DNA from: JAGKXB01 sp964498835
Lineage (GTDB): Bacteria > Pseudomonadota > Gammaproteobacteria > Burkholderiales > Burkholderiaceae_D
Direction of reading: 5' to 3'
DNA length: 5,826 nt
Assembly (NCBI GenBank): GCA_964498835.1
Contig: CAZCIX010000080.1
Location: 1 to 5,826 of the forward strand
Shown piece after piece: positions 1 through 5,826 of the stretch. The position numbers and the translations under genes are program-made. Numbering within the stretch: the stretch's first letter is position 1; each line of letters starts with the position of its first letter. The notes under the pieces are model-generated. The model did not search any database. It saw only the letters and a list, made by a program, of their open reading frames with translations, and had not been told where the DNA came from.

Positions 1-1481
1 GCTCCTTTGGCAATCTCTTCTGGAGTAAAACCCATTTCGCTTTGCATAGCAGATGGAACCAAACACGAAGAAGCTGGGCGCATTAAAGCAGCACGTTCTT
101 TAAAAGCATCTGCTGCACGCTGAATAGCAGCCATATCCACATTACCACGTGCTATGTCCTCTGGCAGAATGACCGGCAATTGATCTTCCAACCACTTACC
201 CTTACCAGATTGCATATAGGCAGCAGCAACGGATGGCACAGCAACACCCGTCAATGCAGCAGACAACTCTTTGAAATGCTCACCTTCCAGACGCCATTTT
301 TCACGCCTCTCCTGACGCACTTTCTCGCGTTTTTCTTCCAACTCTTGCTGCACTGCAGGCGTTAATTCTGGCATCAATTGATCATCAGCAAAAGCATATA
401 AAGCCTTTGTTTCTTCATCACTACGCAAGCGAAAAACTTCGTCGTAATGTGACATAGAGCGTGGCGACTCAGTACGCTCACAAGCAAACATCAAGGTATT
501 AATATCTAATGCATCCGCCTTATCACAAGTGATAACGCCGCGATAGAGGGACACGCCCATCAGTGCAGAAGGAAACAACCATACCGTATCAAGACAAGTT
601 GGAATGTCAATCAAGCCATCATAATTTTGATTAACTTGAGTATCTTTAGCATCTTTGTTAATGGGTTCACGCATAGCAAACATGCGCATCTGCAAGCCAG
701 GAAGACGTGTTTCGATGACAGGATGATCAGCATGCATGCCCACAATGCGCACTAACTCATGACCATTAAAATACGTGCCTTTTTTTAATTGTTGATCTTG
801 TTGCGCCACATTGTAAACGGCCCAATTAAAGTCATTAGGCATAAGCGGAAAACGCTCATTAATCCAAGCTTGGTCAAAAGTACCGGCATTCCCCATATAA
901 CCAGGCCAGGTCAAATCAGCGGGGGCAAAAACCAATGGTGAGGGTTCGTCATCTTGGTGTAAAATTGGACGCCTGGGATCTTCCAAATTAGGCAACTGGA
1001 CATCCTCACCAGCATCCACCCGACGTTGTGCTTGATGACCCAAGCCAACAGGATTGGCTGGATAAGTCTGACCACCAAAGGTACGCGTATATACCAGTGG
1101 CATTTCGGTAAAATTTTCTGGCTCCGTCATGTGTGCACGTAATACGCTAGGACGCCAAAACCGATCTCCAATGACGGCAATGCGTTTATGCAAGGAGCCA
1201 ACACTAACTTCGACTTCCATTTTTTGCACCGACACCTTACCAGGAGCCGCGGCCTTACCCCATACCAAAAACTCACCACCTTGCTTTGGCATCCAATGGT
1301 CCAAAACACACTTCCCAGCAAACTCCGCTTCTGCGGTTTGCCACAAAACTTGCTCTGTATGCAACGAATCTGGCGCACTTAAATCCCAACACAACATCCC
1401 TGTAATCACTAATTGATGCTGTGATACACCAGGAATGATATGTGTCATACAACCAATGCGAAGGGGTTTAAGAATACGCAT
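1..1481 (-). CDS. DUF2169-family type VI secretion accessory protein (partial, C-terminus off window)
   Basis: An open frame runs from ATG at 1481 to the left edge, giving 493 codons without a stop. In-frame TAA and TAG codons lie just upstream, so this ATG is the first possible one. The N-terminus (MRILKPLRIG), a GEFLVWGKAAAPG stretch followed by KRIAVIGDRFW, then MPLVYTRTFGG with NPVGLG, LPNLEDPRRPI and a PADLTWPGYMG/DQAWINERFP region match the conserved layout of DUF2169 as I know it. The domain covers roughly residues 1-330. Residues about 370-405 are rich in Glu, Lys and Arg (QQELEEKREKVRQERREKWR), probably a helical or coiled-coil linker, followed by an Ala-rich C-terminal part. Family members are encoded with VgrG, PAAR-like/DUF4150 and effector genes and are thought to help load cargo on the T6SS spike; the role of this copy is inferred. 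No signal peptide is visible, so it should be cytoplasmic. The start lacks a clear Shine-Dalgarno. Some relatives carry extra C-terminal repeats, which cannot be checked here. Confidence 0.85.
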   Translation of the reverse strand, partial: MRILKPLRIGCMTHIIPGVSQHQLVITGMLCWDLSAPDSLHTEQVLWQTAEAEFAGKCVLDHWMPKQGGEFLVWGKAAAPGKVSVQKMEVEVSVGSLHKRIAVIGDRFWRPSVLRAHMTEPENFTEMPLVYTRTFGGQTYPANPVGLGHQAQRRVDAGEDVQLPNLEDPRRPILHQDDEPSPLVFAPADLTWPGYMGNAGTFDQAWINERFPLMPNDFNWAVYNVAQQDQQLKKGTYFNGHELVRIVGMHADHPVIETRLPGLQMRMFAMREPINKDAKDTQVNQNYDGLIDIPTCLDTVWLFPSALMGVSLYRGVITCDKADALDINTLMFACERTESPRSMSHYDEVFRLRSDEETKALYAFADDQLMPELTPAVQQELEEKREKVRQERREKWRLEGEHFKELSAALTGVAVPSVAAAYMQSGKGKWLEDQLPVILPEDIARGNVDMAAIQRAADAFKERAALMRPASSCLVPSAMQSEMGFTPEEIAKG

Positions 1482-1524
1482 TACTTTTGACCATTTCTAT
1501 TAAAAATTTAGTCAGAAATTACGG

Positions 1525-1553
1525 CCTATAAGCCACTTATAAACACTTATCAA
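1525..1553 (-). promoter_or_regulatory. Candidate sigma70 promoter for the DUF2169 gene
   Basis: Read on the minus strand there is a -35-like TTGATA (1553-1548, 5 of 6 to consensus) and a -10-like TATAGG (1530-1525, 4 of 6) with a 17-bp spacer. Transcription would begin near 1518, leaving a leader of about 37 nt before the ATG at 1481. The region is so AT-rich that chance matches are likely. The correct spacing, the position in front of the gene and an operator-like palindrome over the -35 box make it worth listing. Confidence 0.4.
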
Positions 1554-1587
1554 TTCACTATAAACACCTATGAATTGCTTATAAGTT
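1526..1587. repeat. Helically phased TAT-rich decamer repeats
   Basis: Six degenerate units follow one another head to tail: CTATAAGCCA (1526), CTTATAAACA (1536), CTTATCAATTCA (1546), CTATAAACAC (1558), CTATGAATTG (1568) and CTTATAAGTT (1578). Unit starts are 10, 10, 12, 10 and 10 bp apart, close to one helical turn, so the YTAT steps lie on one face of the DNA. This could give intrinsic bending or flexibility, or a cooperative protein-binding array. It overlaps the candidate promoter of the DUF2169 gene. No known family of repeats is recognised. Confidence 0.6.
1551..1577. promoter_or_regulatory. Operator-like inverted repeat CAATTCA-N13-TGAATTG
   Basis: Perfect 7-bp arms, CAATTCA (1551-1557) and TGAATTG (1571-1577), have centres 20 bp apart, that is two helical turns, a geometry typical of a dimeric regulator's site. 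The left arm overlaps the putative -35 hexamer (1548-1553) of the minus-strand promoter, so binding could block RNA polymerase. No regulator gene is in the window, and the identity of any binding protein is unknown. Confidence 0.4.
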
Positions 1588-1667
1588 ACCCAATAGTTAT
1601 TAATAAATCAAGCCATTAATTTCACTATTCGTTCAACCATTTGCAAATTATTAAATGCATAACGGTG

Positions 1668-1707
1668 ATCCCATTATTACTGGCAATTTGCCAAATAACA
1701 ACGGGAT
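1668..1707 (-). terminator. Long imperfect hairpin downstream of tyrS (possible terminator or RNA element)
   Basis: On the minus-strand RNA, ATCCC (1707-1703) pairs with GGGAT (1672-1668). The intervening arms pair through two G-U wobbles plus one U-G, with one bulged U. The apex is a TGGCAA/TTGCCA palindrome (1681-1693). That gives about 19 pairs, starting 53 nt after the tyrS stop. Several of these pairs would be A-C mismatches in plus-strand RNA, so the fold favours the tyrS direction. No U-run follows the stem, so it is not a classic intrinsic terminator. It may instead be a 3'-end stabiliser, a factor-assisted stop or a processing site between tyrS and the DUF2169 gene. Confidence 0.4.
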
Positions 1708-1759
1708 TTAACAAACCTCAATGAATAATCTTTTTTTATTGACGACTTTGTTATTAGAT

Positions 1760-3037
1760 TTACACCAAGGTAACCCTCATAAACTTCCTTTTCCCAACTT
1801 GCAGTACAAAGGTACCCGCATCGACTTTCAAAGTTTTATCACTGATCACACTTCCATCCAAACGCACCCCACCCTGATCGATCATGCGAAATGCTTCGGA
1901 AGTCGAAGAACAAAGCTGAGTTTGCTTTAACAACTGCGCAACCCCAAGCGGGGCACCCGATACTTGCATCGTGGGGATGTCATCCGGAATCCCACCTTTG
2001 GCACGATGATTAAAATCTGCCAACGCATCCTCTGCCGCTTGCGCAGAATGAAAGCGCGTCACAATTTCTTGCCCTAACAAAACTTTGATATCGCGTGGAT
2101 TACGACCTTCTTCGACTTCACGCTTGAACTGCGCAATTTCAGCCAACGATCTAAACGACAACAGATCATAATAACGCCACATCATGACATCAGAAATACT
2201 CATCAACTTAGCAAACATAGTATTACCTGGCTCAGTAATGCCGATGTAGTTGTTTTTCGATTTAGACATCTTATCAACGCCATCCAGCCCTTCTAATAAA
2301 GGCATGGTGAGAATACATTGCGCTTCGTGCCCATAATCTTTTTGCAATTCACGACCAAGCAATAAATTAAATTTTTGATCCGTGCCGCCCAACTCCAAAT
2401 CAGCGTGTAGCGCGACAGAGTCATAAGCTTGCATCAATGGGTACAAAAATTCATGCAGCGAAATCGGACTACCCGACTTGAAGCGCAAAGAAAAATCGTC
2501 GCGCTCTATCATGCGCGCCACTGTTGTGCGGGAAGCAAGCTGTATCATCCCTCGCGCCCCTAAGGGGTCGCACCATTCTGAGTTGTAACGAATTTCCGTT
2601 TTGGCAGCATCTAATACTAAACTGGCTTGAGCGAAATAAGTCTTGGCATTGATTTCGATTTGCTCACGACTTAGAGGGGGACGCGTGATATTACGCCCCG
2701 ATGGGTCACCTATCATGGAAGTAAAATCGCCGATCAAAAAAATGACGGTATGACCCAAATCTTGTAATTGTCGCAACTTATTCAACACCACCGTATGTCC
2801 GAGATGCAAATCGGGCGCAGTCGGATCCAGCCCAAGCTTGATCCTCAGCGGCTTACCCGCTTGTTCAGCACGCGCCAATTTTTGCGCAAACTCATCTTCC
2901 ACCAATAACTCGACCACACCACGTTTGATGATACTCAATGCCTCTTTAACCGCATTCGATAACGGCAATATGGCTTTCGATGCAGTGGCTGCATGAGACG
3001 CAGATAACGAAGACGATGAAGAAGAATTAACGCTCAT
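1760..3037 (-). CDS. tyrS: Tyrosyl-tRNA synthetase
   Basis: This is a class I aminoacyl-tRNA synthetase of 425 residues that charges tRNA-Tyr with tyrosine using ATP in the cytoplasm. The catalytic Rossmann domain has the HIGH-type signature HLGH at 78-81, the tyrosine-site region around YPLMQAYDS (199-207), ELGGTDQKFN (215-224) and the KMSKS loop at 256-260. The KMSKS form marks the subgroup often called TyrZ-like, unlike the KFGKT type of E. coli TyrS. An S4 RNA-binding domain occupies about 361-420 and ends in VGKRKFMRVTLV. The length fits the family, with a Ser-rich N-terminal tail (six serines at 5-10) that looks slightly longer than usual. ATG at 3037 is the only Met before the conserved region, although no Shine-Dalgarno precedes it. 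The gene is divergent from the M23 peptidase gene. No frame disruption is visible. Confidence 0.98.
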   Translation of the reverse strand: MSVNSSSSSSLSASHAATASKAILPLSNAVKEALSIIKRGVVELLVEDEFAQKLARAEQAGKPLRIKLGLDPTAPDLHLGHTVVLNKLRQLQDLGHTVIFLIGDFTSMIGDPSGRNITRPPLSREQIEINAKTYFAQASLVLDAAKTEIRYNSEWCDPLGARGMIQLASRTTVARMIERDDFSLRFKSGSPISLHEFLYPLMQAYDSVALHADLELGGTDQKFNLLLGRELQKDYGHEAQCILTMPLLEGLDGVDKMSKSKNNYIGITEPGNTMFAKLMSISDVMMWRYYDLLSFRSLAEIAQFKREVEEGRNPRDIKVLLGQEIVTRFHSAQAAEDALADFNHRAKGGIPDDIPTMQVSGAPLGVAQLLKQTQLCSSTSEAFRMIDQGGVRLDGSVISDKTLKVDAGTFVLQVGKRKFMRVTLV

Positions 3038-3057
3038 AATTAATTAAGGATTCAGTT

Positions 3058-3066
3058 TGGTATAAT
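3058..3066 (+). promoter_or_regulatory. Extended -10 promoter element for the M23-anmK pair
   Basis: TGGTATAAT contains a perfect TATAAT (3061-3066) preceded by a TGn extension, a form able to work with a poor -35. No good -35 hexamer is seen about 17 bp upstream, where the sequence is TA-rich. Transcription would start near 3073, giving a leader of about 114 nt before the ATG at 3187. No credible separate promoter for tyrS was found on the other strand. Confidence 0.6.
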
Positions 3067-3067
3067 T

Positions 3068-3092
3068 GCCGGCTAGTTTTTAAAACTGCGGC
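3068..3092. repeat. Compact inverted repeat at the predicted transcription start
   Basis: GCCG (3068-3071) matches CGGC (3089-3092) around an inner palindrome AGTTTT-T-AAAACT (3075-3087). It sits immediately after the -10 box, over the expected start site, where a repressor-type operator could lie. As RNA the inner loop would have to open, so a DNA-level role seems more likely. Function is inferred from position only. Confidence 0.4.
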
Positions 3093-3135
3093 ACATCAAA
3101 AATAAACAATAAGAAACGCACCAACCGTAAATTCT

Positions 3136-3176
3136 AACTGATTGCAAACTGATTAACTGGATTAACTGAACTGATT
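3136..3176. repeat. Cluster of AACTGATT direct repeats in the 5' leader of the M23 gene
   Basis: AACTGATT occurs exactly at 3136, 3147 and 3169, with a variant AACTGGATT at 3155 and a partial AACTGA at 3164 fused to the last copy. Spacings of 11, 8, 9 and 5 bp are uneven. The cluster lies in the predicted untranslated leader, ending 10 bp before the start codon at 3187. It could be a binding cluster or the product of replication slippage. Confidence 0.5.
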
Positions 3177-3186
3177 AATTAATTGC

Positions 3187-4548
3187 ATGTTACTCAAAAA
3201 CAAATTCATGATTATTTCTCAGCAAGTTAAGGCTTTCTTGAGCTCATCACGTAGGGTACGCATTTTTTCAGCCCTATTTCTCGGCGCACTTGCGTTTGGC
3301 GCGGCCGGCTTTGTACCGCCAGCACCTGATGCGGCTGATTTACCGATTAAATCCATCACGCAAGAACTTGCTCTACCCAATTTATCGGCCCAAATCAGTG
3401 CGCTCGAAGAAAAAGAGCAGTCTTTTATTCACGAAGAAAAAATCCGCTCTGGCGATACACTGGCAACATTGCTCACACGTCTTGGTGTAGATGATACTGC
3501 TGCTAGCAACTTCATTAAATCCGATCCGACAGCCCATCATTTAATGCAATTAAAAGCGGGCAAACGGATACAGGCACAAATTACGGAAGACGGCGAATTG
3601 CAATGGCTACGCACCTCCATTTCTGAAGGCGCTGATAAACCAATAAGAAATATCCTTATTCAACGCAACGGCGAGCAATTACACGCGACTGAAACTATCG
3701 CTCAACTCGAAAAACGAATTGAAATGCGAACTGGGATGATCAAATCATCTCTGTTTGCCGCCACCGATGCAGCACAAATTCCTGATGCTATCGCCTCCCA
3801 AATCGTTGACATGTTTGCAACCAACATTGACTTTGCTTCTGATCTACAACGTGGAGATTATTTTAATGTCGTGTATGAAACCTTTTGGCAAGATGGCGCA
3901 CTTGTTCGCACAGGGCGCGTTTTAGCAGGTGAGTTTTTCAATGCAGGAAAAACTTATCAATCCGTGTGGTTTGAGGAGGCTGGCAACCTGCAAGGCGGCA
4001 GTTACTACAACTTTGATGGTACTTCGCTCAAGAAAGCATTTCTCAAGTCACCTTTGGCGTTTTCGCGTGTTTCATCCGGTTTTTCCATGCGCGTCCACCC
4101 CATTTCCGGCCAATGGAAACAACACAAAGGGGTTGATTTTGCTGCCGCTACCGGCACAGCGATTCGCGCCTCAGGGGATGGCACTATCGCATCCATTGGC
4201 AACCAACGCGGTTACGGCAATATGATCGTGATCAAGCATTGGGGTAATTTTTCTACAGCTTATGGCCACATGAGCCGCTTTGCCCCTGGTATACGAAAAG
4301 GCTCAAAAGTTAGCCAAGGCGACATTATTGGTTATGTCGGTAGCAGCGGCTGGGCAACTGGGCCACATTTACATTATGAATTCCGGGTTGCTGATCAACC
4401 ACGCGATCCATTTTCTGTCGTAGTGCCAAATGCGCAACCACCAATGGCAGGTGCACAATTGCAGCGTTTCCGCAATGTTGCCGATGAAATGAAGCATCGT
4501 TTTGCATTATTGCGCCCAGATACCAACATCAAGGTGGCTGCAAAGTAA
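3187..4548 (+). CDS. Membrane-anchored M23-family murein DD-endopeptidase (MepM-like)
   Basis: The 453-residue protein probably cleaves peptide cross-links in peptidoglycan in the periplasm, as zinc-dependent M23 (LytM/lysostaphin-type) enzymes do. A single hydrophobic segment at about 25-43 follows basic residues (SRRVR), consistent with an uncleaved inner-membrane anchor. Residues about 84-140 (RSGDTLATLLTRLGV onward) resemble the OapA/LysM-like domain of MepM relatives. A middle domain spans about 170-285, and the M23 domain about 295-410. Zinc ligands are visible as H313 and D317 (HKGVDF) and H396 (HLH at 394-396), with H361 in GHMSR as the likely catalytic His. All key residues are present, so it should be active rather than an EnvC-like degenerate activator. 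The first ATG (3187) was chosen; the ATG at 3208 is an alternative that keeps the anchor. Neither has a good ribosome site. The gene probably shares a transcript with anmK, 16 bp downstream. Confidence 0.92.
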   Translation: MLLKNKFMIISQQVKAFLSSSRRVRIFSALFLGALAFGAAGFVPPAPDAADLPIKSITQELALPNLSAQISALEEKEQSFIHEEKIRSGDTLATLLTRLGVDDTAASNFIKSDPTAHHLMQLKAGKRIQAQITEDGELQWLRTSISEGADKPIRNILIQRNGEQLHATETIAQLEKRIEMRTGMIKSSLFAATDAAQIPDAIASQIVDMFATNIDFASDLQRGDYFNVVYETFWQDGALVRTGRVLAGEFFNAGKTYQSVWFEEAGNLQGGSYYNFDGTSLKKAFLKSPLAFSRVSSGFSMRVHPISGQWKQHKGVDFAAATGTAIRASGDGTIASIGNQRGYGNMIVIKHWGNFSTAYGHMSRFAPGIRKGSKVSQGDIIGYVGSSGWATGPHLHYEFRVADQPRDPFSVVVPNAQPPMAGAQLQRFRNVADEMKHRFALLRPDTNIKVAAK

Positions 4549-4564
4549 GATTCATTTTTACATC

Positions 4565-5683
4565 ATGACAAGGCGCCGTTTCTATATAGGCTTAATGTCC
4601 GGCACCAGCCTTGATGGTGTAGACGGCGTACTGGGCGAGTTTTCATCAAAGCACACCCCCAATAACAAAGGCAATATCCAAGGTACGGCATACCTGCCAT
4701 TTTCAGCATCCCTACGCAAGGAGCTGATGTCGCTGCAAACCCGTGGCGATGATGAAATACATCGTGAAGCCATGGCGGCCAATGCGCTGGTAGAGTGCTA
4801 TGCCGCCTGCGTCGAACAACTATTGCAACAAAGCAATCTAGCGACCGATGCCATTTCTGCCATAGGTGCGCATGGCCAAACCATCCGCCATAGGCCAGAG
4901 CTGGGTTATACCAAACAAATCAACAATCCCGCTTTACTTGCAGAATTAACAAGGATTAATGTGGTTGCCGACTTCCGCAGCCGTGATATCGCAGCAGGTG
5001 GTCAGGGTGCGCCATTAGTACCAGCCTTTCATCAAGCGATGTTTGGTGAAATCAATCAAACCCGCGTCATTATTAATATTGGCGGCATCAGCAACGTGAG
5101 TATTTTGCATGCTGACGGCGAGAGCGTAACTGGCTTTGATACAGGGCCAGGCAATGTCTTGATGGATGCCTGGATTGCACGCCATCAAAATCATGGCTAT
5201 GACAAAAATGGTGCATGGGGTGCTAGCGGCAGGGTGATACCAGAACTACTACAAAAATTAAAAGCAGATGATTTCTTCAAATTGCCCCCACCCAAAAGCA
5301 CCGGACGCGATTTGTTTAATATGGCTTGGCTAGATAGCCAATTAACATCGTTTGCCACAGCACGGCCTGCTGATGTGCAAGCGACGTTGACGGCGTTCAC
5401 TGCCGCCACGCTAGCTGATGCGATTCAAGCTCATGCACCACAGGCACAAGCTATCTATGTTTGCGGCGGCGGGGCATATAACGATTATTTGTTACAAACT
5501 TTGTCAGCCATGACAAAAAAGGGGATGACATCGACTGAAACGTTGGGTATTGCACCGCAACACGTTGAAGCGCTGGCGTTTGCCTGGCTGGCACAACGCC
5601 ACGTTGATGCTCAGGCTGGTAATTTACCAGCCGTCACTGGGGCGCGCGGACCAAGGATTTTGGGGGCCTTGTATCCGGCTTAG
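4565..5683 (+). CDS. anmK: Anhydro-N-acetylmuramic acid kinase
   Basis: AnmK uses ATP to open the 1,6-anhydro ring and phosphorylate anhMurNAc, giving MurNAc-6-phosphate in cytoplasmic cell-wall recycling. The 372-residue product matches the usual length of about 370. The N-terminal phosphate-binding motif GLMSGTSLDGVD lies at 9-20. GAHGQT (101-106), VADFRSRDIAAGGQGAPLVP (134-153), NIGGISN (171-177) and FDTGPGN (191-197) follow, with D192 the probable catalytic base by analogy with characterised AnmK. VCGGGAYN (299-306) closes the nucleotide site. ATG at 4565 was chosen because conserved sequence begins at once (RRFYIGLMSGTS). An in-frame TTG at 4502 would add 21 unrelated residues overlapping the upstream gene. 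No Shine-Dalgarno is seen in the 16-bp gap after the M23 stop, so translation may be coupled to that gene. The stop lies 21 bp from the convergent erpA stop. Confidence 0.97.
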   Translation: MTRRRFYIGLMSGTSLDGVDGVLGEFSSKHTPNNKGNIQGTAYLPFSASLRKELMSLQTRGDDEIHREAMAANALVECYAACVEQLLQQSNLATDAISAIGAHGQTIRHRPELGYTKQINNPALLAELTRINVVADFRSRDIAAGGQGAPLVPAFHQAMFGEINQTRVIINIGGISNVSILHADGESVTGFDTGPGNVLMDAWIARHQNHGYDKNGAWGASGRVIPELLQKLKADDFFKLPPPKSTGRDLFNMAWLDSQLTSFATARPADVQATLTAFTAATLADAIQAHAPQAQAIYVCGGGAYNDYLLQTLSAMTKKGMTSTETLGIAPQHVEALAFAWLAQRHVDAQAGNLPAVTGARGPRILGALYPA

Positions 5684-5704
5684 TTTTGCTGAATTTAGTT
5701 AGAT

Positions 5705-5826
5705 TTATACTGAAAACGACGAACCACAACCACAAGTAGAAGTTGCAGTAGGATTTTTAATCACGAACTGCGCGCCTTCTAAATCGTCTTTGTAATCAAT
5801 TTCAGCGCCCACCAAATATTGATAGC
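5705..5826 (-). CDS. erpA: Iron-sulfur cluster insertion protein ErpA (partial, 3' end only)
   Basis: Only the last 39 complete codons and the TAA stop (5707-5705) are present; the 5' part lies beyond the right edge. The residues YLVGAEIDYKDDLEGAQFVI then KNPTATSTCGCGSSFSV match the C-terminal signature of A-type Fe-S carriers. The CGCGSSF motif supplies two of the three conserved cysteines that bind or transfer the cluster; the first Cys is off window. Wording such as DLEGAQFVIKNP followed by CGCGSSFSV points to ErpA rather than IscA, and the position beside anmK is common in Burkholderiales. ErpA delivers Fe-S clusters to apo-proteins in the cytoplasm. No hairpin terminator is seen in the 21-bp gap to anmK. 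Confidence 0.93.
   Translation of the reverse strand, partial: YQYLVGAEIDYKDDLEGAQFVIKNPTATSTCGCGSSFSV

Noticed and set aside
1127..1416. Overlapping open frames on both strands inside the DUF2169 gene
   Set aside because: They have no recognisable motifs and lie within a long frame whose protein matches a known family over its whole length.
1468..1494. An 8-codon minus-strand upstream frame (ATG at 1494) overlapping the DUF2169 start
   Set aside because: Too short to tell from chance and without a ribosome site.
1526..1587. Phased repeats as a CRISPR array or replication origin
   Set aside because: Units are about 10 bp and degenerate with no spacers, and there are no DnaA-box clusters or replication genes nearby.
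1721..1930. Plus-strand frame of 69 codons starting downstream of tyrS and running into its 3' end
   Set aside because: Mostly antisense to tyrS, with no domain and no ribosome site; a shadow frame.
3929..4225. 98-codon plus-strand frame inside the M23 gene
   Set aside because: It covers the same DNA as the conserved catalytic domain, whose motifs are intact in the main frame.
4502..4564. N-terminal extension of AnmK from a TTG at 4502
   Set aside because: The 21 added residues only overlap the M23 coding end, and the ATG at 4565 starts directly at family-conserved sequence.
5684..5704. Terminator between convergent anmK and erpA
   Set aside because: The 21 bp hold no stem-loop; only short T-runs are visible.

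Overview
The window looks like a betaproteobacterial chromosome segment, most likely Burkholderiales or a close relative. The basis is the block tyrS < > M23 peptidase > anmK > < erpA, an arrangement familiar from that group, together with a TyrRS of the KMSKS type. Base composition is moderate, with AT-rich spacers. The genus cannot be fixed from the sequence.

Layout from left to right. Positions 1-1481 (minus strand) hold most of a DUF2169-family protein, a type VI secretion-associated accessory protein, whose C-terminal end lies off the left edge. An AT-rich spacer (1482-1759) follows. It carries a candidate promoter, a helically phased TAT-rich repeat, an operator-like inverted repeat and a long hairpin downstream of tyrS. 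tyrS (minus, 1760-3037) encodes tyrosyl-tRNA synthetase. A 149-bp divergent control region (3038-3186) has an extended -10 box, a compact inverted repeat and a cluster of AACTGATT repeats. The plus-strand pair then follows: a membrane-anchored M23 murein endopeptidase (3187-4548) and, 16 bp later, anmK (4565-5683). The 3' end of erpA (minus, 5705-5826) converges on anmK with only 21 bp between the stop codons.

Functionally, the M23 enzyme cuts peptidoglycan cross-links in the periplasm. AnmK phosphorylates the anhydro-MurNAc that returns to the cytoplasm during wall turnover, so the pair fits a wall remodelling and recycling operon. tyrS and erpA are housekeeping neighbours (translation; Fe-S cluster delivery). 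The DUF2169 gene is the accessory element. Its usual partners (VgrG, PAAR-like/DUF4150 proteins, effector and immunity genes) would be expected beyond the left edge, and that is where any novel effector would be. Nothing inside the window demonstrates a new system. The most interesting non-coding signals are the phased repeat with its operator-like palindrome upstream of the DUF2169 gene, and a strand-specific, wobble-paired hairpin between tyrS and that gene.
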